Source: Prostheceraeus crozeri (Eukaryota; Platyhelminthes; Polycladida; Euryleptidae). From it: 64,000 nucleotides of DNA. The position numbers and the translations under genes are program-made. This document shows positions 1 to 10,330 of this stretch, piece by piece. The notes beneath the pieces were generated by a model. The model did not search any database and was not told where the DNA came from. It saw nothing but the letters and a program-made list of their open reading frames with translations. The stretch lies in contig CAJQUW010005288.1 in NCBI GenBank assembly GCA_907163375.1, positions 176,827-240,826 on the forward strand, read 5' to 3'. Each line of letters starts with the position of its first letter. Within the stretch, counting starts at the first letter, position 1.

Positions 1-76
1 AATTGTTTAAGATTGTGTTTATAAATTATAGGCATTTTTTAGGATTAAATTTGACTTTTGGGAAAAAATATTTACG

Positions 77-964
77 CTAAGATTTGCGTTTGTGAATGGA
101 CAACAACTTCGAGATAACTTTATTAATTGATTGTTGCACTTTATCTATTGCGTCAAGTAGCGTGTGATGTACTTTAATTTCTTTTCTATTAACTTGCATT
201 TTCTGCTGATTAATCTTCAATGCCGTTTTAAGTGCATTTAACTTAATTTTAAGAACATCTAATTGTCTTTTAACAGAATCTAACTGTTCTTTATTTTCTT
301 TAGAGTATTCTTGTAAATTTTTCTTTAATTCATTTTCTAAATTGATTTTAAGAGTTTTCATTTTATCAACTCTTTGATTAAGTGAGTTTACTTCATTTAT
401 TATTCTATTCATCTTTTTCATTTGTTGAGTAATTTTAGAACTCAATTCATCAACACTTTTTTGGAATGTAGTTTGTAACTGCTTTAAATTTTTTTTAATT
501 CTTTCAGGTAGTTTTTCTATTTCATCTTCTAATTGTTCTTCTAACATTTTTATCTGATGTTTATTTTTAATTACAGCAGATTTTAAATTTAAAGAAAGTA
601 ATATTAAAATTTTTGATTGTTCAGAAATCTTTTTAAAAAGTTTTGCTATATCTGCTTCTAGCTCTCTATCCTTTTTATCAAGTTTTAATAATTTTTCGTT
701 TAATGATTTGTCATTAAGTTTAAGCAACTTTAATTCATTCATCAGTGGAACCAAAACATCGTTTATATATTTTTCTTTTAAGTCATTGATTTGTGTATCA
801 ACATATTGTTTATTTGTTAACTCTGTATTTTGTTGCGGAAGAATAGAAAGATGCAATGGACCAGATAAAACGTCTCCAGTTTTCATGATATAATTTTCTA
901 TCTCTATTTCTAATTCACGATTATTCGGGATATATGTACCTCCACCAACATTTGGTAACATCAT
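77..964 (-). CDS. Fibre-like coiled-coil protein of the Polinton-type element
   Basis: Uninterrupted 295-aa frame. The first 65 or so residues are non-helical and contain MKTGDVLSGPLHL followed by LTNKQYVD, a pattern familiar from the shaft or head-anchor region of phage and viral fibre proteins (typically ...G-repeat...NKQYVD). The rest (about residue 60 to 285) is Lys/Glu/Leu-rich with heptad-like spacing, so a long, probably trimeric coiled coil is expected. I infer a virion surface fibre or spike; no enzymatic motif is visible. The ATG at 964 is chosen because it is preceded by TTGTTAAAAAATG, the start context shared by the neighbouring genes. It is divergent from the + strand gene at 1011 with only 46 bp between them. 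No lesion is visible. Alternative: an internal scaffolding or core coiled coil. Confidence 0.55.
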   Translation of the reverse strand: MMLPNVGGGTYIPNNRELEIEIENYIMKTGDVLSGPLHLSILPQQNTELTNKQYVDTQINDLKEKYINDVLVPLMNELKLLKLNDKSLNEKLLKLDKKDRELEADIAKLFKKISEQSKILILLSLNLKSAVIKNKHQIKMLEEQLEDEIEKLPERIKKNLKQLQTTFQKSVDELSSKITQQMKKMNRIINEVNSLNQRVDKMKTLKINLENELKKNLQEYSKENKEQLDSVKRQLDVLKIKLNALKTALKINQQKMQVNRKEIKVHHTLLDAIDKVQQSINKVISKLLSIHKRKS

Positions 965-1010
965 TTTTTAACAATAAAAAAATTAAATTTTTTCTAATAA
1001 AAATAAAAAA
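965..1010. promoter_or_regulatory. Divergent 46-bp intergenic promoter region
   Basis: The two outward-facing ATGs are separated only by A- and T-runs. Both starts sit directly behind A-runs, as do the other genes of the element. Any promoter for the two genes must lie here or inside the coding regions. Confidence 0.35.
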
Positions 1011-2351
1011 ATGGAAACCCCAAATTTAAAAAAATTTTATTCGCCCGCATCATCCTGTTCTTCTTATTCGACGAGATCAACGGGATTTGAAAATAAATGT
1101 TTTGGTAATAATAATAATAATAATCCATGTATAGATGTTAATCTTTTGTTTGAATTACAAGCCGAAATATTTAGAGAACAGACTAAAGGTTTACCTTCTA
1201 TAGAAACTAATTATTGTTTATTTCCGGGGGATCCATTTATTAAATTTATGGATATTGTTAGTAAATATAATGATGTAGCTTATGTGGAATTAAATAAAGA
1301 AAATATGGTTATAATAGGTCATAATAATGTTTATGGATTTATTAGAGCAGTGTTACCAATTAGTAATACTGATTGGATAGAAACTAAAATTATTAATTAT
1401 ATCAATATTAAAGAATTAGTTAAAAAATTAAAATCTTTTTCGAAAGAAAAAATTAGATTATTTGTTGACGATCAAAATCAATATAACATTCACATAGAGA
1501 GTAAAAAACATAATGAAGAATTATTATGTCAGGTATATTATAGAGATACAATTTATAAACAAGAAACATTAGAAATGCCGCAAAGATATGATGATGATAC
1601 TTATATAGGATTATATTCAAACTTAAATATTAATTTGTTAAAATCTTATATAAATGGTTTAGCTCAACAAGAGAAAATTTATATGTGGACTACACCTTAT
1701 ACTATTAACAATGACCATAATCATAATCATAATAAACGAACTGAAGGTTCTAGGGCTTTGCCAGATCTTAAAGAATCTTATGATAATAATGATGATTCTG
1801 TAACATCTGAAAAAGGTGTAAATGGTAAAAAAGATTACAAAAATATTAGTAATTACAAAAATTTAAGTGGAGAAAAATTTATATCTCATACTGATGTACA
1901 TGATATTAATACTACATATAATCAAAATTTATCTAAATTTCATTTTCTTACAATTGAAAATAATAATGATGGTATAGTTGAAGATACTGTTAGACAACTA
2001 TGTGTCGGGTCTACAAAATTTAAATTAGGATTTACATCTAATCAATTTAAAATTTTATCATCTTTAATAAAAACTAAAAGTGATTCAGATTATGGTGGTG
2101 TTATTAAATTTTCCAAAAGAGAACAAAGACCAATATTTTTCTCTATTATATTATTATCAGATAAAAGATGTAATTTAGAGTTAGATATTCCAATAAGAGA
2201 ATGGTATCCAATCCCAAAAAGTGTAATTTATGATGTTGAAGAAACAATTTATGATGATGATGAAGAATCAATTGATGATGATGAAGAATCAATAGTTAGT
2301 GAAAATAAATTTAAATTATCTTTTGATAAAACGTTATATGATGAAACTTAA
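1011..2351 (+). CDS. Unassigned 446-aa protein of the Polinton-type element (possible divergent sliding-clamp fold)
   Basis: Open frame of 446 aa starting at an ATG in the shared A-rich context. I do not recognise the family with certainty. The N-terminus is Ser/Asn-rich, with an Asn run near residues 34-39. Residues 75 to 180 alternate predicted strands and helices (FIKFMDIVSKYNDV, then INIKELVKKLKSF, then strand pairs) in a way reminiscent of a PCNA-like clamp domain. A second similar stretch (SNQFKILSSLI... with following strands) lies near residues 340 to 400. The C-terminus is a repeated Asp/Glu tail with a duplicated DDDEESI motif. It lies just upstream of and co-directional with the polymerase, which would suit a processivity factor, but this is inference. 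The frame is intact although the polymerase is broken. A GC-rich island lies in frame at 1738-1770. Confidence 0.5.
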   Translation: METPNLKKFYSPASSCSSYSTRSTGFENKCFGNNNNNNPCIDVNLLFELQAEIFREQTKGLPSIETNYCLFPGDPFIKFMDIVSKYNDVAYVELNKENMVIIGHNNVYGFIRAVLPISNTDWIETKIINYINIKELVKKLKSFSKEKIRLFVDDQNQYNIHIESKKHNEELLCQVYYRDTIYKQETLEMPQRYDDDTYIGLYSNLNINLLKSYINGLAQQEKIYMWTTPYTINNDHNHNHNKRTEGSRALPDLKESYDNNDDSVTSEKGVNGKKDYKNISNYKNLSGEKFISHTDVHDINTTYNQNLSKFHFLTIENNNDGIVEDTVRQLCVGSTKFKLGFTSNQFKILSSLIKTKSDSDYGGVIKFSKREQRPIFFSIILLSDKRCNLELDIPIREWYPIPKSVIYDVEETIYDDDEESIDDDEESIVSENKFKLSFDKTLYDET

Positions 2352-2509
2352 TATGATAAAACGTTATATGATAAAACTTAATGTGATAAAGAAAATAAAA
2401 TAACTTAAGAATGTGAAACATATAATAATATATGATAACTCTCAAGTCCTTGATATTAGAATGTTTATATCTAAAATTAAAACACAAATTTTTCTTTAAA
2501 AAATAAAAA
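2352..2509 (+). promoter_or_regulatory. AT-rich leader between the 446-aa gene and the polymerase pseudogene
   Basis: 158 bp of A/T-rich sequence. It starts with imperfect copies of the tail of the preceding gene (GATAAAACGTTATATGAT repeated at 2327 and 2353), so part of it arose by tandem duplication. It ends with TTCTTTAAAAAATAAAAAATGG, the element's usual start context. Confidence 0.3.
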
Positions 2510-5500
2510 ATGGAAATACCAAGTTTTATTGTGTCTTATGTAAAAAAAAAGTTCCAAACAAAAAGAAGTTATCAATCTCATTTAAATAGTAAATTGCATT
2601 TACAAAATGTAGAACGTATTAAAATCAAATAGTTATAAAAACTATCTAGAAACATTGCCTACTGATATAAAAGTTAAAAAAATGTTTGATGATTATTCAC
2701 ATTCGGAATATAAAAAAGTTTTTAATAGTGAAGAGGAGACCCTACCAGATGGAAGATATTTATTTAGCGATACTGATGAATTTGATGAAGCTGAACGAAC
2801 CGATGAAGCGGTAACAGATATAAAATATTTATTTAATGAATCTGTTGAACATAATGAAACCGATGAAAATTTTTATAATGTATTAACAAACTTTTATAAT
2901 ATATTTAAGAAATCTTTCAAATGTTATATGAATGTAGAAGTACTTTATACAAAAAATGGACCTGATGGAATTCCTGAAGAAATAATACAAGGACATTTTA
3001 CAAATTCACAAGAAATTCATAATGTAAATGATATACAGCTCCCGCCATTGATATCCGGACAAAAACGATTTTTCAGAGAAATCGTCATATTATTGAAATG
3101 TAGAGTAAGTTAGCTGATCTATGTCAATCCTGTATGCGTATTATTGATTGTTCCATGGTTTGTTCATTATTATGGCATAATATAGCTACTGTTTTTCTTT
3201 TACTTTGATTAATGAGTTAATATGGTTGATCAGATTTTTCAGGAGCACAGTCATTGTTGATATGAAGAACCAAATTTATTGGTGGCTCCGTACGTCTTTA
3301 TTGATCGCGTTTAAAATACAGATTATAAAAGAAATATGCACGGATCTTCGACCTTGTGCCTTCTTGGTGCGATGTTCGAACATCGCTGCAGTGAAACTCA
3401 GGATGAGAAAAAGCGTGTATCATCATTTTAGCAAGCAATAACTAGTAGACCTTAATTGTGGTACATATCGGTTTTTGGTGAGATATCTATGCCAAGGTAG
3501 GCATTATGCGTTTACCACATTGCTTACAAGTGTTTATTACACATTAATGCAAATAATGTCTTCCAGAGTGATCAAATTATTCGTATACAGCTTTATTTCA
3601 AACAAAAGGTAGAAAATGCCAAAATTTTAGTTTTGTCCGGATATCAATGGCGGGAGCTGTACAACCCATATTTGAATCGATGATACTTAAATTAGAAAAT
3701 TGTATAACTGAAGCCCAGTTACGTGAATCTGGTTGGAGATTTGTTAAAATACTATCTAAGAAAATAGTAATTGATAAATATAAAAATAATACTGGTGGTA
3801 GTTATGTTCCTTTGCCTTTCAGTTCACCACAAATAATCAACATAAAAAATGAAGATGATTATTGTTTTCTGTGGAGTATTATAGCACATTTACATCCTGC
3901 AAAATATCACAAAGAAAGACTAAGTCATTACAATAAAGAGGAATACATAAATGAATTTGATCTCTCTGATGGCTTAGATGAATTTCCATATGATTATAAC
4001 AGGTTAAAAAAGTTTCATAAAAAGAATAAAAATTTAATAGAAGTAAATGTTTTTGAATTAAATGTGAATTATGTTTCTATTGGTAAAATTACTCCACTTT
4101 ACTCAGATTCAAAAAAATTTTATTTGAATAATAAAAATTTATGTCAATCAGAAATAGTATATAATGATAGGGGAAATTACATGCATCATAATATTTTTTA
4201 CCAAGGAAATATAATATGTACTGAAAAATTTGAAATTATAAAAACACTATCACCAATAATGATTAGTCATAATAATTATAAAGGACGTAATTATAATTAT
4301 GATTATGATTCCGATTATTTATCTTTATCTTTAGAATATCAACAAAAATTACAAAATTTAAATGAAATTTTACAAAAATGTAAAACAGATTATCAACAAC
4401 AAACGAAAATGTTACTACAAGAATATCACCATAAATATCAAAATAAGATAGAAACGATTCAAAAATTAAATGAAGAAAATAATGAAGAAAATGAAACCAA
4501 TCAAAAAGTAAATGAATCTTTAAAAAAAATGTCTACAACAATATAAAGAACAATATGATAAAGAATATGAACAACAGCTACAAATATTAAATCAAAATTT
4601 TCATCGAAATACATTTAATCTTTCAAAAGAAATTGATGAAACACATGAAATATATAGAGGTAAATTTGAAAAATTAAAACAAACAAAACAACCAGCACAA
4701 GCGAATATATTATATTATCAGGGTCATTTTATATTGTGTAAAGATGTTTCTATATTTACAAAAACTTCAGATAATACAAATTTTCCTTGTCTTCAATGTA
4801 TGACAAGTTTTAGAACTAAAGAAGAAATGAATAGACATTTGGAGAATTGTCAACAAAACGAAGCAGTTGAAAATACTTTTCCTAAAGATGATTATTTAGA
4901 ATACAATAAATGGTATTTTAAAAATAAAGTACCCTTTACTATTTATTGTGATTTCGAAGCATATAATGTTAATATGACACAAAATCACGAGACATCGGAG
5001 ATGTCTTCCAGGGCTTCACCCGATTCTGAAAATGATAATTCTGAAAATGATAATTATGAAAAAAGTGCAGCTGAACAAAGTAAAGAAAAATATTTATTTG
5101 AACAAAAACCATTATGTTAGGGAATGTACATTCATTCAAATTATCCTGAATTATTTAAATCAGAATATTATCAATACTATGGTGAAGATAGTTCAGAAAT
5201 GTTTACAAAGAAAGTAGAAGAATTACAAGGACGTTTTTCACAATTGCTTGAAACATATATTCCAATGATGCCATTAACAGAAAAAGAAAAATTAAATTTT
5301 ATTAATGAAACAAAATGTTATTACTGTGGAAAAGAATTTACAAAAAATTATAAAAATGGCAAAGGTAGATATCTTGATAAGGTAAAAGATCATGATCATC
5401 TAAATGGATTATATAGAGGTGCAGCACATAATTCTTGTAATCTTAATGCTAATAAATTTAAATATAACTTTGTTCCTCTATATTTCTATAATGGTTCTAA

Positions 5501-7572
5501 ATATGATTTCCATCTAGTAATGAAAGATTTATTTTCATCTGAAAAATTACAACAACAACAAATAAATGTACTATGTAAAACAGAAGAAGAATATTTTTCA
5601 ATGCAATTAGGTTGCATTAGAATTTTAGATGCATTTAGATTTTTTACTCCTTATTCATTAGATGTTATGGGAAAAACTTTGAAATCTGAACAATGTAAAA
5701 TATTAAATAAATATAATTTAAAACTTTTAAAAGGAATATTTCCGTATGAGTATATACCCTGCGGCTCACAGTCGAAGACTGATATAACTGGAGATAAAAC
5801 CTGTGGTTCACAGTCGAAGACTGATTTTAATTCTGTGAATAAAATTATGGAAGAAAAACAACTTCCTCCAATAAATAAATTTAAATCAACATTAAAACAA
5901 TCACAATTATCTGAAGAAGACTATGCAGAAGCTGAAAAGAATTGGAGAGTTAAATTGTAAAACAATGTATGATTATACAATGAAATATCTTCAGATAGAT
6001 GTATTAATCCTTGCTGATCTTTTTGAAAACTTTCGTGATATGTGTTTAGAATATTACGGAATAGATCCATGTTATTGTTATTCTACACCAGGTTTAACAT
6101 GGTTAGCAGGATTAAAACATACCGGTGTTAAACTTAAACATTATAAAGAAAATACATATGATAAATTATTATTTTTTGAATCTGGAATTAGAGGCGGTGT
6201 ATCATCTGTTTTAGGTAATAGATATGTTAAATGTTATAATAAGAAAGTAAATCCACAAGAATATGGAATAATGAAACCTTTATCTCCTGAAGAAAAAGAA
6301 AAAATATTAGAAATTTTTCGAACGAAACGAGAAGGAGTAGAACGTGAAAATGCAATTGATGAATTCATGAGAGAAAACTATTTGTTATATTATGATTTTA
6401 ATAGCTTATATTCTTCTTGCATGATACAAGAATTACCAACAGGTGAGATGGAATGGTGTAATATTCTTGATTATCAAAAAACATATGATGGAAATTATAA
6501 TCATGGTTATATATATGAAGTTGATTTAGTATATCCTGATGAAATAAAAGATAAAACAAAATATTTTCCTTTCTGTCCCGAAAACAAAATTCCTAATATA
6601 GAAGATTTTTCAGATTATCAAAAATCTTTAATTCCTAAGAAATACAGACCAACAAAAAAACTTATGTTAACACAAAGCAATAAAGGAAAGTATGTTGTTG
6701 AAGGAAGAATGCTAGATTGGTATTTAGAACATGGAATGATTCTCACCAAAATACATCGAAAACTATTTTATCAAAAATCTAGGTGGTTAAAAGATTATAT
6801 AGAGTTCAATATTGCAAAACGTAAAATAGCTAAAAGAAATAAAGATGATTTTAGAAACGTGTTCTTCAAATTAATGAATAATGCATTTTATGGTAAGACT
6901 TTAGAAAATGTGCGTAATAGACAAAATATTGAAATAGTTTATGATAAAGATAGGTTTCAAAATTTAACAAGGAAACCTACATATAAAAGAACTACTAGAT
7001 TTAGTGATGAACTATGTGCTGTACATTTACGTCGAATTAGCGCAAAACATGATAAGTTTAATTTTAAAAAATTTCATAAATAATTTAATTTTATAATAAT
7101 AATTCTAATAAATAATTTCAAAAACTATAAATTACACTTTACAGATACCGATTCTGTTTTCTTAGAATTAACAATACCGTATAATTCTACACTTGATGAA
7201 GAAATTAATAAAATAAAAGATATCATTCATCCTTCTGATTTATGTAAAGTAAAAGATGAATTAGAAGGAAATGAAGATTTCATAACAGAAGCTATATTTT
7301 TAAAATCTAAATGTTACTGTTATGATACAACTAATAATATTAAAACACATAAAACATTAAAAGGAATTTCAAAGGCATCAGTGGCTAATCAAATAACATT
7401 TCAAGATTATAAAAATGTATTATTTAATAATGAAATAAAAACAGCATGTAATTATAGACTTAATTCAAAAAAACATAAAATGTATTTAAAAGAAGAACAT
7501 AAATTAGCATTAGATCCATTTGATGATAAAAGAAAAATTTTACCTGATGGAATAACTACTGAACCTTTTTAA
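2510..7572 (+). pseudogene. polB: Protein-primed type B DNA polymerase (Polinton/Maverick polB), broken
   Basis: Replicative polymerase of the self-synthesising transposon. Motifs in order: a C2H2-like finger at the start split over two frames (CVLC in one, SYQSHLNSKLH in the other); the conserved N-terminal block IINIKNEDDYCFLWSIIAHLHP near 3830-3900 (shown here only as its description); a CxxC...H...C finger near 4790; Exo I YCDFEA near 4947; Exo II NGSKYDFHLV near 5490; Exo III YLQIDVLILADLF near 5985; Pol A YDFNSLYSSCM near 6390; Pol B KLMNNAFYGK near 6870; Pol C FTDTDSVF at 7138; and a C-terminal PFDDKRKILPDG. Lesions seen: frameshifts in 2510-2650, near 4535 and near 5945; in-frame stops at 5118 and 7081; and a 624-bp transposon at 3036-3659. 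A stretch seems lost between Pol B and Pol C. It is clearly non-functional. Confidence 0.9.
3036..3659. mobile_element. Non-autonomous Tc1/mariner-like element inserted in polB
   Basis: 624 bp bounded by about 30-bp near-perfect terminal inverted repeats. The left end begins CAGCTCCCGCCATTG and continues through ATATCCGGACAAAA; the right end is its reverse complement. TA dinucleotides flank both ends (3034-3035 and 3660-3661), the usual target-site duplication of the Tc1/mariner/pogo superfamily. No transposase frame is present. The polymerase frame on the left and on the right keeps the same phase relative to the TA, so the insertion itself is clean. Confidence 0.88.
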
Positions 7573-7743
7573 TTTTCTAATTTCTTAGACAAATTTGATA
7601 TATACATAAAATAAAAAAATATTATAACACTATATTTGTATATTTTTATCACTCCGCGAAAATATTTTCTATAACTCTTTCATGAATTTTTTATCAATAT
7701 TAATTGTAATGAAGCCATAATCTTTTGACCAAGCATTGTTACA

Positions 7744-8415
7744 CTATTGTTTAAATTCATCTTTATTTCTTACACATAAATCTCTTAACAAATCACTTAA
7801 GTTTCTTGCATTTATTTCAAATAGTATAAATATATTTGCATTCTTTCTAATAACACTTCCGTCTAATGAATACATACTTTGTGTTAAATAAAAAACACTA
7901 CAGTTATTATGTCTACCTCTTGTGAAATAATTTCTCTGAACTGACTGATTTCTATCATTAACACAATCATCAAAAATTACACAATGTTTCATTGTTTTAT
8001 CTAGTTTACTAGGATCTTGCATATTACCACTATCATCTATTAATTGTATTTTTATATGCTTATTTTTATTAGATTCTACTAACTGATTATTTTTTGCTGC
8101 TTCTTCACACCACGAACTTATTTCTTCTTCATCTTCAGATTTTTCATATTCTTTGAATAATGAAGCAATTGCTGTTTTTTTAAGATTATTTTCAAATCCA
8201 TATTTTAAAAATTGATAGACGGGTTGTGCTGCCGTTGTTGTATAAATTATAAGATTGTTATAATCCAAAAAATTTGGAGTCGTTAAAATTTTAAATAATT
8301 GATATGTTTTTCCACATCCTGATCTTCCACAAATAACTGACAAAACTTTATTAGATAAATTTGGATGATGATTAAATTTGAGTTTTTTTTTATTAAATGG
8401 AGGTAGTTCACTCAT
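7744..8415 (-). CDS. FtsK/HerA-type DNA-packaging ATPase (A32-like), probably truncated by an in-frame stop
   Basis: A 223-aa frame. Walker A GRSGCGKT lies at residues 30-37, Walker B CVIFDD at 145-150, and VFYLTQS at about 174-180 matches the sensor strand of this ATPase clade. In Polintons and related viruses the protein pumps DNA into the capsid. The ATG at 8415 lies behind TTATTAAAAAATG, the element's start context. The frame ends at a TAG (7744-7746), but the same frame stays open for another 24 codons to a second stop near 7668, with composition like the rest of the protein. The TAG is therefore probably a nonsense mutation removing the natural C-terminus. It converges with polB across about 170 bp. 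Confidence 0.85.
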   Translation of the reverse strand: MSELPPFNKKKLKFNHHPNLSNKVLSVICGRSGCGKTYQLFKILTTPNFLDYNNLIIYTTTAAQPVYQFLKYGFENNLKKTAIASLFKEYEKSEDEEEISSWCEEAAKNNQLVESNKNKHIKIQLIDDSGNMQDPSKLDKTMKHCVIFDDCVNDRNQSVQRNYFTRGRHNNCSVFYLTQSMYSLDGSVIRKNANIFILFEINARNLSDLLRDLCVRNKDEFKQ

Positions 8416-8491
8416 TTTTTAATAAAAAAAATATTTTTATTTTATTTTTATTTTTAAAGAAGAAGAAGAAAATTAAACTTCTCTAGCTTCG

Positions 8492-8512
8492 CGTGGGAGT
8501 TTATACCTCCCG
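8492..8512. terminator. GC-rich hairpin at the 3' end of the penton-like gene
   Basis: GGGAG at 8495-8499 pairs with CTCCC at 8507-8511 across a 7-nt loop. It spans the stop codon of the minus-strand gene at 8501 and stands out in an otherwise A/T-only spacer. It could act as a transcript-end signal; there is no other evidence. Confidence 0.25.
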
Positions 8513-9232
8513 AACCAAAAGATCTATCATAATCTCTTCACCTCCAAAATTTATTTCTTGTCCTTTTTCATCAGTGATTCTAATGCCAATGTTGTTAATA
8601 GTTTTTCTTGTAATAGGAAAATATATTAATGTTTGTGGAATTACATTTAATCTATAACCAATGGGTACAGTAAAAGCTGGAAAACTGAATATTAAATTTG
8701 ATAATTTACCATTTATATATCCTCCTTCAATAATGTCACAATGTACAACAATTGAATTTATTTCAGTTATTTTTGGAATCTTCTCACCTAAATGATAACC
8801 TTGACTATAGGTTTGTTTATTAAATCCTAATAGCTTTGACAATGATCTATCATGATTAAAATCAACTTGATGATTTTCGTCTAAAGTAAGAGAAAATTTA
8901 TTAACTGCCGGTTCAACTGCAAAATGTAATTGTTTCTTATCTTTAAATGGTATACCTAAATGTCTCTTAATTTCATTTGATATTGATTCAACTTCGTAAG
9001 AACCAGGAAGAAAAGTTAGTACTTTCCACGTTTTGCCTTTATCAGTAGAATATCTAAATTGATCATTCACATCTTTGATAACGTTTTGAATAGTGTTAAA
9101 TGTAGAGAAACTAGTCAATGCAATTTGATAATTTTTATTTTGTTCCAAATGTAGAATGGGTTCTAAATTACAAGTGTGTGATGAAGTAGTTGTTATAATT
9201 TTTAACGTCGTACTAAATTTTGATGAACCCAA
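8501..9232 (-). CDS. Probable penton-like minor capsid protein (single jelly-roll), N-terminus frameshifted
   Basis: An open 243-aa stretch rich in predicted beta strands. Landmarks are YQIALTSFSTFNTIQNV near the N-terminus, SLSKLLGFNKQTYSQG mid-protein, EINSIVVHCDIIEGGYING, and a final strand pair IGIRITDEKGQEINFGGEE. Size and pattern fit the roughly 240-aa PX/minor capsid protein of Polintons (the penton at capsid vertices) as I remember it; this is not verified. The visible frame has no good ATG at its left edge. A short frame beginning with ATG at 9287, in the shared context ACTAAAAAATG, reads about 23 codons and stops just inside this gene in the other phase. The true N-terminus is therefore probably there, detached by a one-base indel near a T-run at about 9240. 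Confidence 0.5.
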   Translation of the reverse strand: MGSSKFSTTLKIITTTSSHTCNLEPILHLEQNKNYQIALTSFSTFNTIQNVIKDVNDQFRYSTDKGKTWKVLTFLPGSYEVESISNEIKRHLGIPFKDKKQLHFAVEPAVNKFSLTLDENHQVDFNHDRSLSKLLGFNKQTYSQGYHLGEKIPKITEINSIVVHCDIIEGGYINGKLSNLIFSFPAFTVPIGYRLNVIPQTLIYFPITRKTINNIGIRITDEKGQEINFGGEEIMIDLLVREV

Positions 9233-9378
9233 AATCTGTTAGATTTTCTAAATGATTATTAATTTTGTCTAAATCTGCTGAACACATTTTTTAGTTAAAA
9301 TTTTAAATAAATATTATAGATAAAAATCGTAGATAAAAATCATAGATAAAAATCATGAATAAAAATCATAGATAAAAA

Positions 9379-10209
9379 TTAGAAACAACATATTTCAGCT
9401 ACACTTTTATAATCCTCTTCATTTAGAATCTTCTTTTCTAACAGTCTTTTCAATATAGCATGAATTTCATTGAAACTAGAATTATGTCCTTCTTTTATTG
9501 CAGATATTAAAATATTTAATCTATTTAGTAATTCTTGTGGATCATCTGGTAAGAATATGGTTGTTTCTGTTTTCTGTTTTTCAGATAAACCTTTCCCTAC
9601 TTTAACTCCCGTTGATAATAAATTTTCTAATTGTTTATAACGTCTAAGAGATTTTACTGCACCAACTCTGTCTAACATAGCTTTATATTTTATGAGATCT
9701 TCTACAGCATAATTATTTAAATCTGCTCCTCTTAAAAGATTAACAAAATTTCTATCTAAATTAAAAGGAGATTTATCTGGTGAAAAAATTATACCTCGAA
9801 AAGGTTGTGGAAATATTTCTTTTTGACCGAGATAAAATCTAGGTATTGTTTTTCCATCTATAAATGAAATAGAATGTTCAAATTGCATCATAGATTTTGG
9901 TAATTTCTTATTAATGTTTGATTCTAGTAATCCATAGTCATCTAATATAGTTTTGTGCTCTGGATCTGTTATATCAATTTGTTTATCATTATTTGTACTT
10001 TCTTTTTCAAGAGTTTTAAACGGCTTCATAGTTTTTTCAAAATCAGTTTTTACTTGCTCGGTTTGCTGCATTTTTTCAAACATATCAGATTGAATACCAG
10101 CTTTTATCATTCTATGTTGAAGATGATTTTCTTTCATAATATTTCTTTGTTTTATTAACTCTTCTAATTGTTTTATTCTTTTAAAATTATCAGCTCTAAT
10201 TTTATCCAT
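9379..10209 (-). CDS. Unassigned conserved-looking virion protein of the Polinton-type element
   Basis: A 276-aa frame from the ATG at 10209. The frame is open further upstream (to 10275), but the 10209 ATG is preceded by ATATTTTAAAAATGG, the context used by the neighbours, so I prefer it. The N-terminal third is a charged coiled coil (KRIKQLEELIKQRN...). The central part contains TIPRFYLGQKEIFPQPFRG and IIFSPDKSPFNLDRN, then RGADLNNYAVEDLI. The C-terminal third is helical. I recall proteins with this central block in Polinton/Maverick elements, where one is called PW, but I cannot confirm the match. It probably sits in the late structural cluster, with the same orientation as the ATPase and penton-like gene. 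No lesion is visible. Confidence 0.5.
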   Translation of the reverse strand: MDKIRADNFKRIKQLEELIKQRNIMKENHLQHRMIKAGIQSDMFEKMQQTEQVKTDFEKTMKPFKTLEKESTNNDKQIDITDPEHKTILDDYGLLESNINKKLPKSMMQFEHSISFIDGKTIPRFYLGQKEIFPQPFRGIIFSPDKSPFNLDRNFVNLLRGADLNNYAVEDLIKYKAMLDRVGAVKSLRRYKQLENLLSTGVKVGKGLSEKQKTETTIFLPDDPQELLNRLNILISAIKEGHNSSFNEIHAILKRLLEKKILNEEDYKSVAEICCF

Positions 10210-10330
10210 TTTTAAAATATAATATTTGAATTTTGTGGTAACATTGGAATACAGCAAAGACATTTTACTGAACAAATTATTATTTTATTGCTTTGTTGTT
10301 TGACATCTTTTCGTTTAAAGTTTTCTCGTT

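Noticed and set aside
3205-3441. 78-codon open frame inside the element inserted in polB
   Set aside because: It lies within a short non-autonomous TIR element, lacks any motif and begins without strong context.
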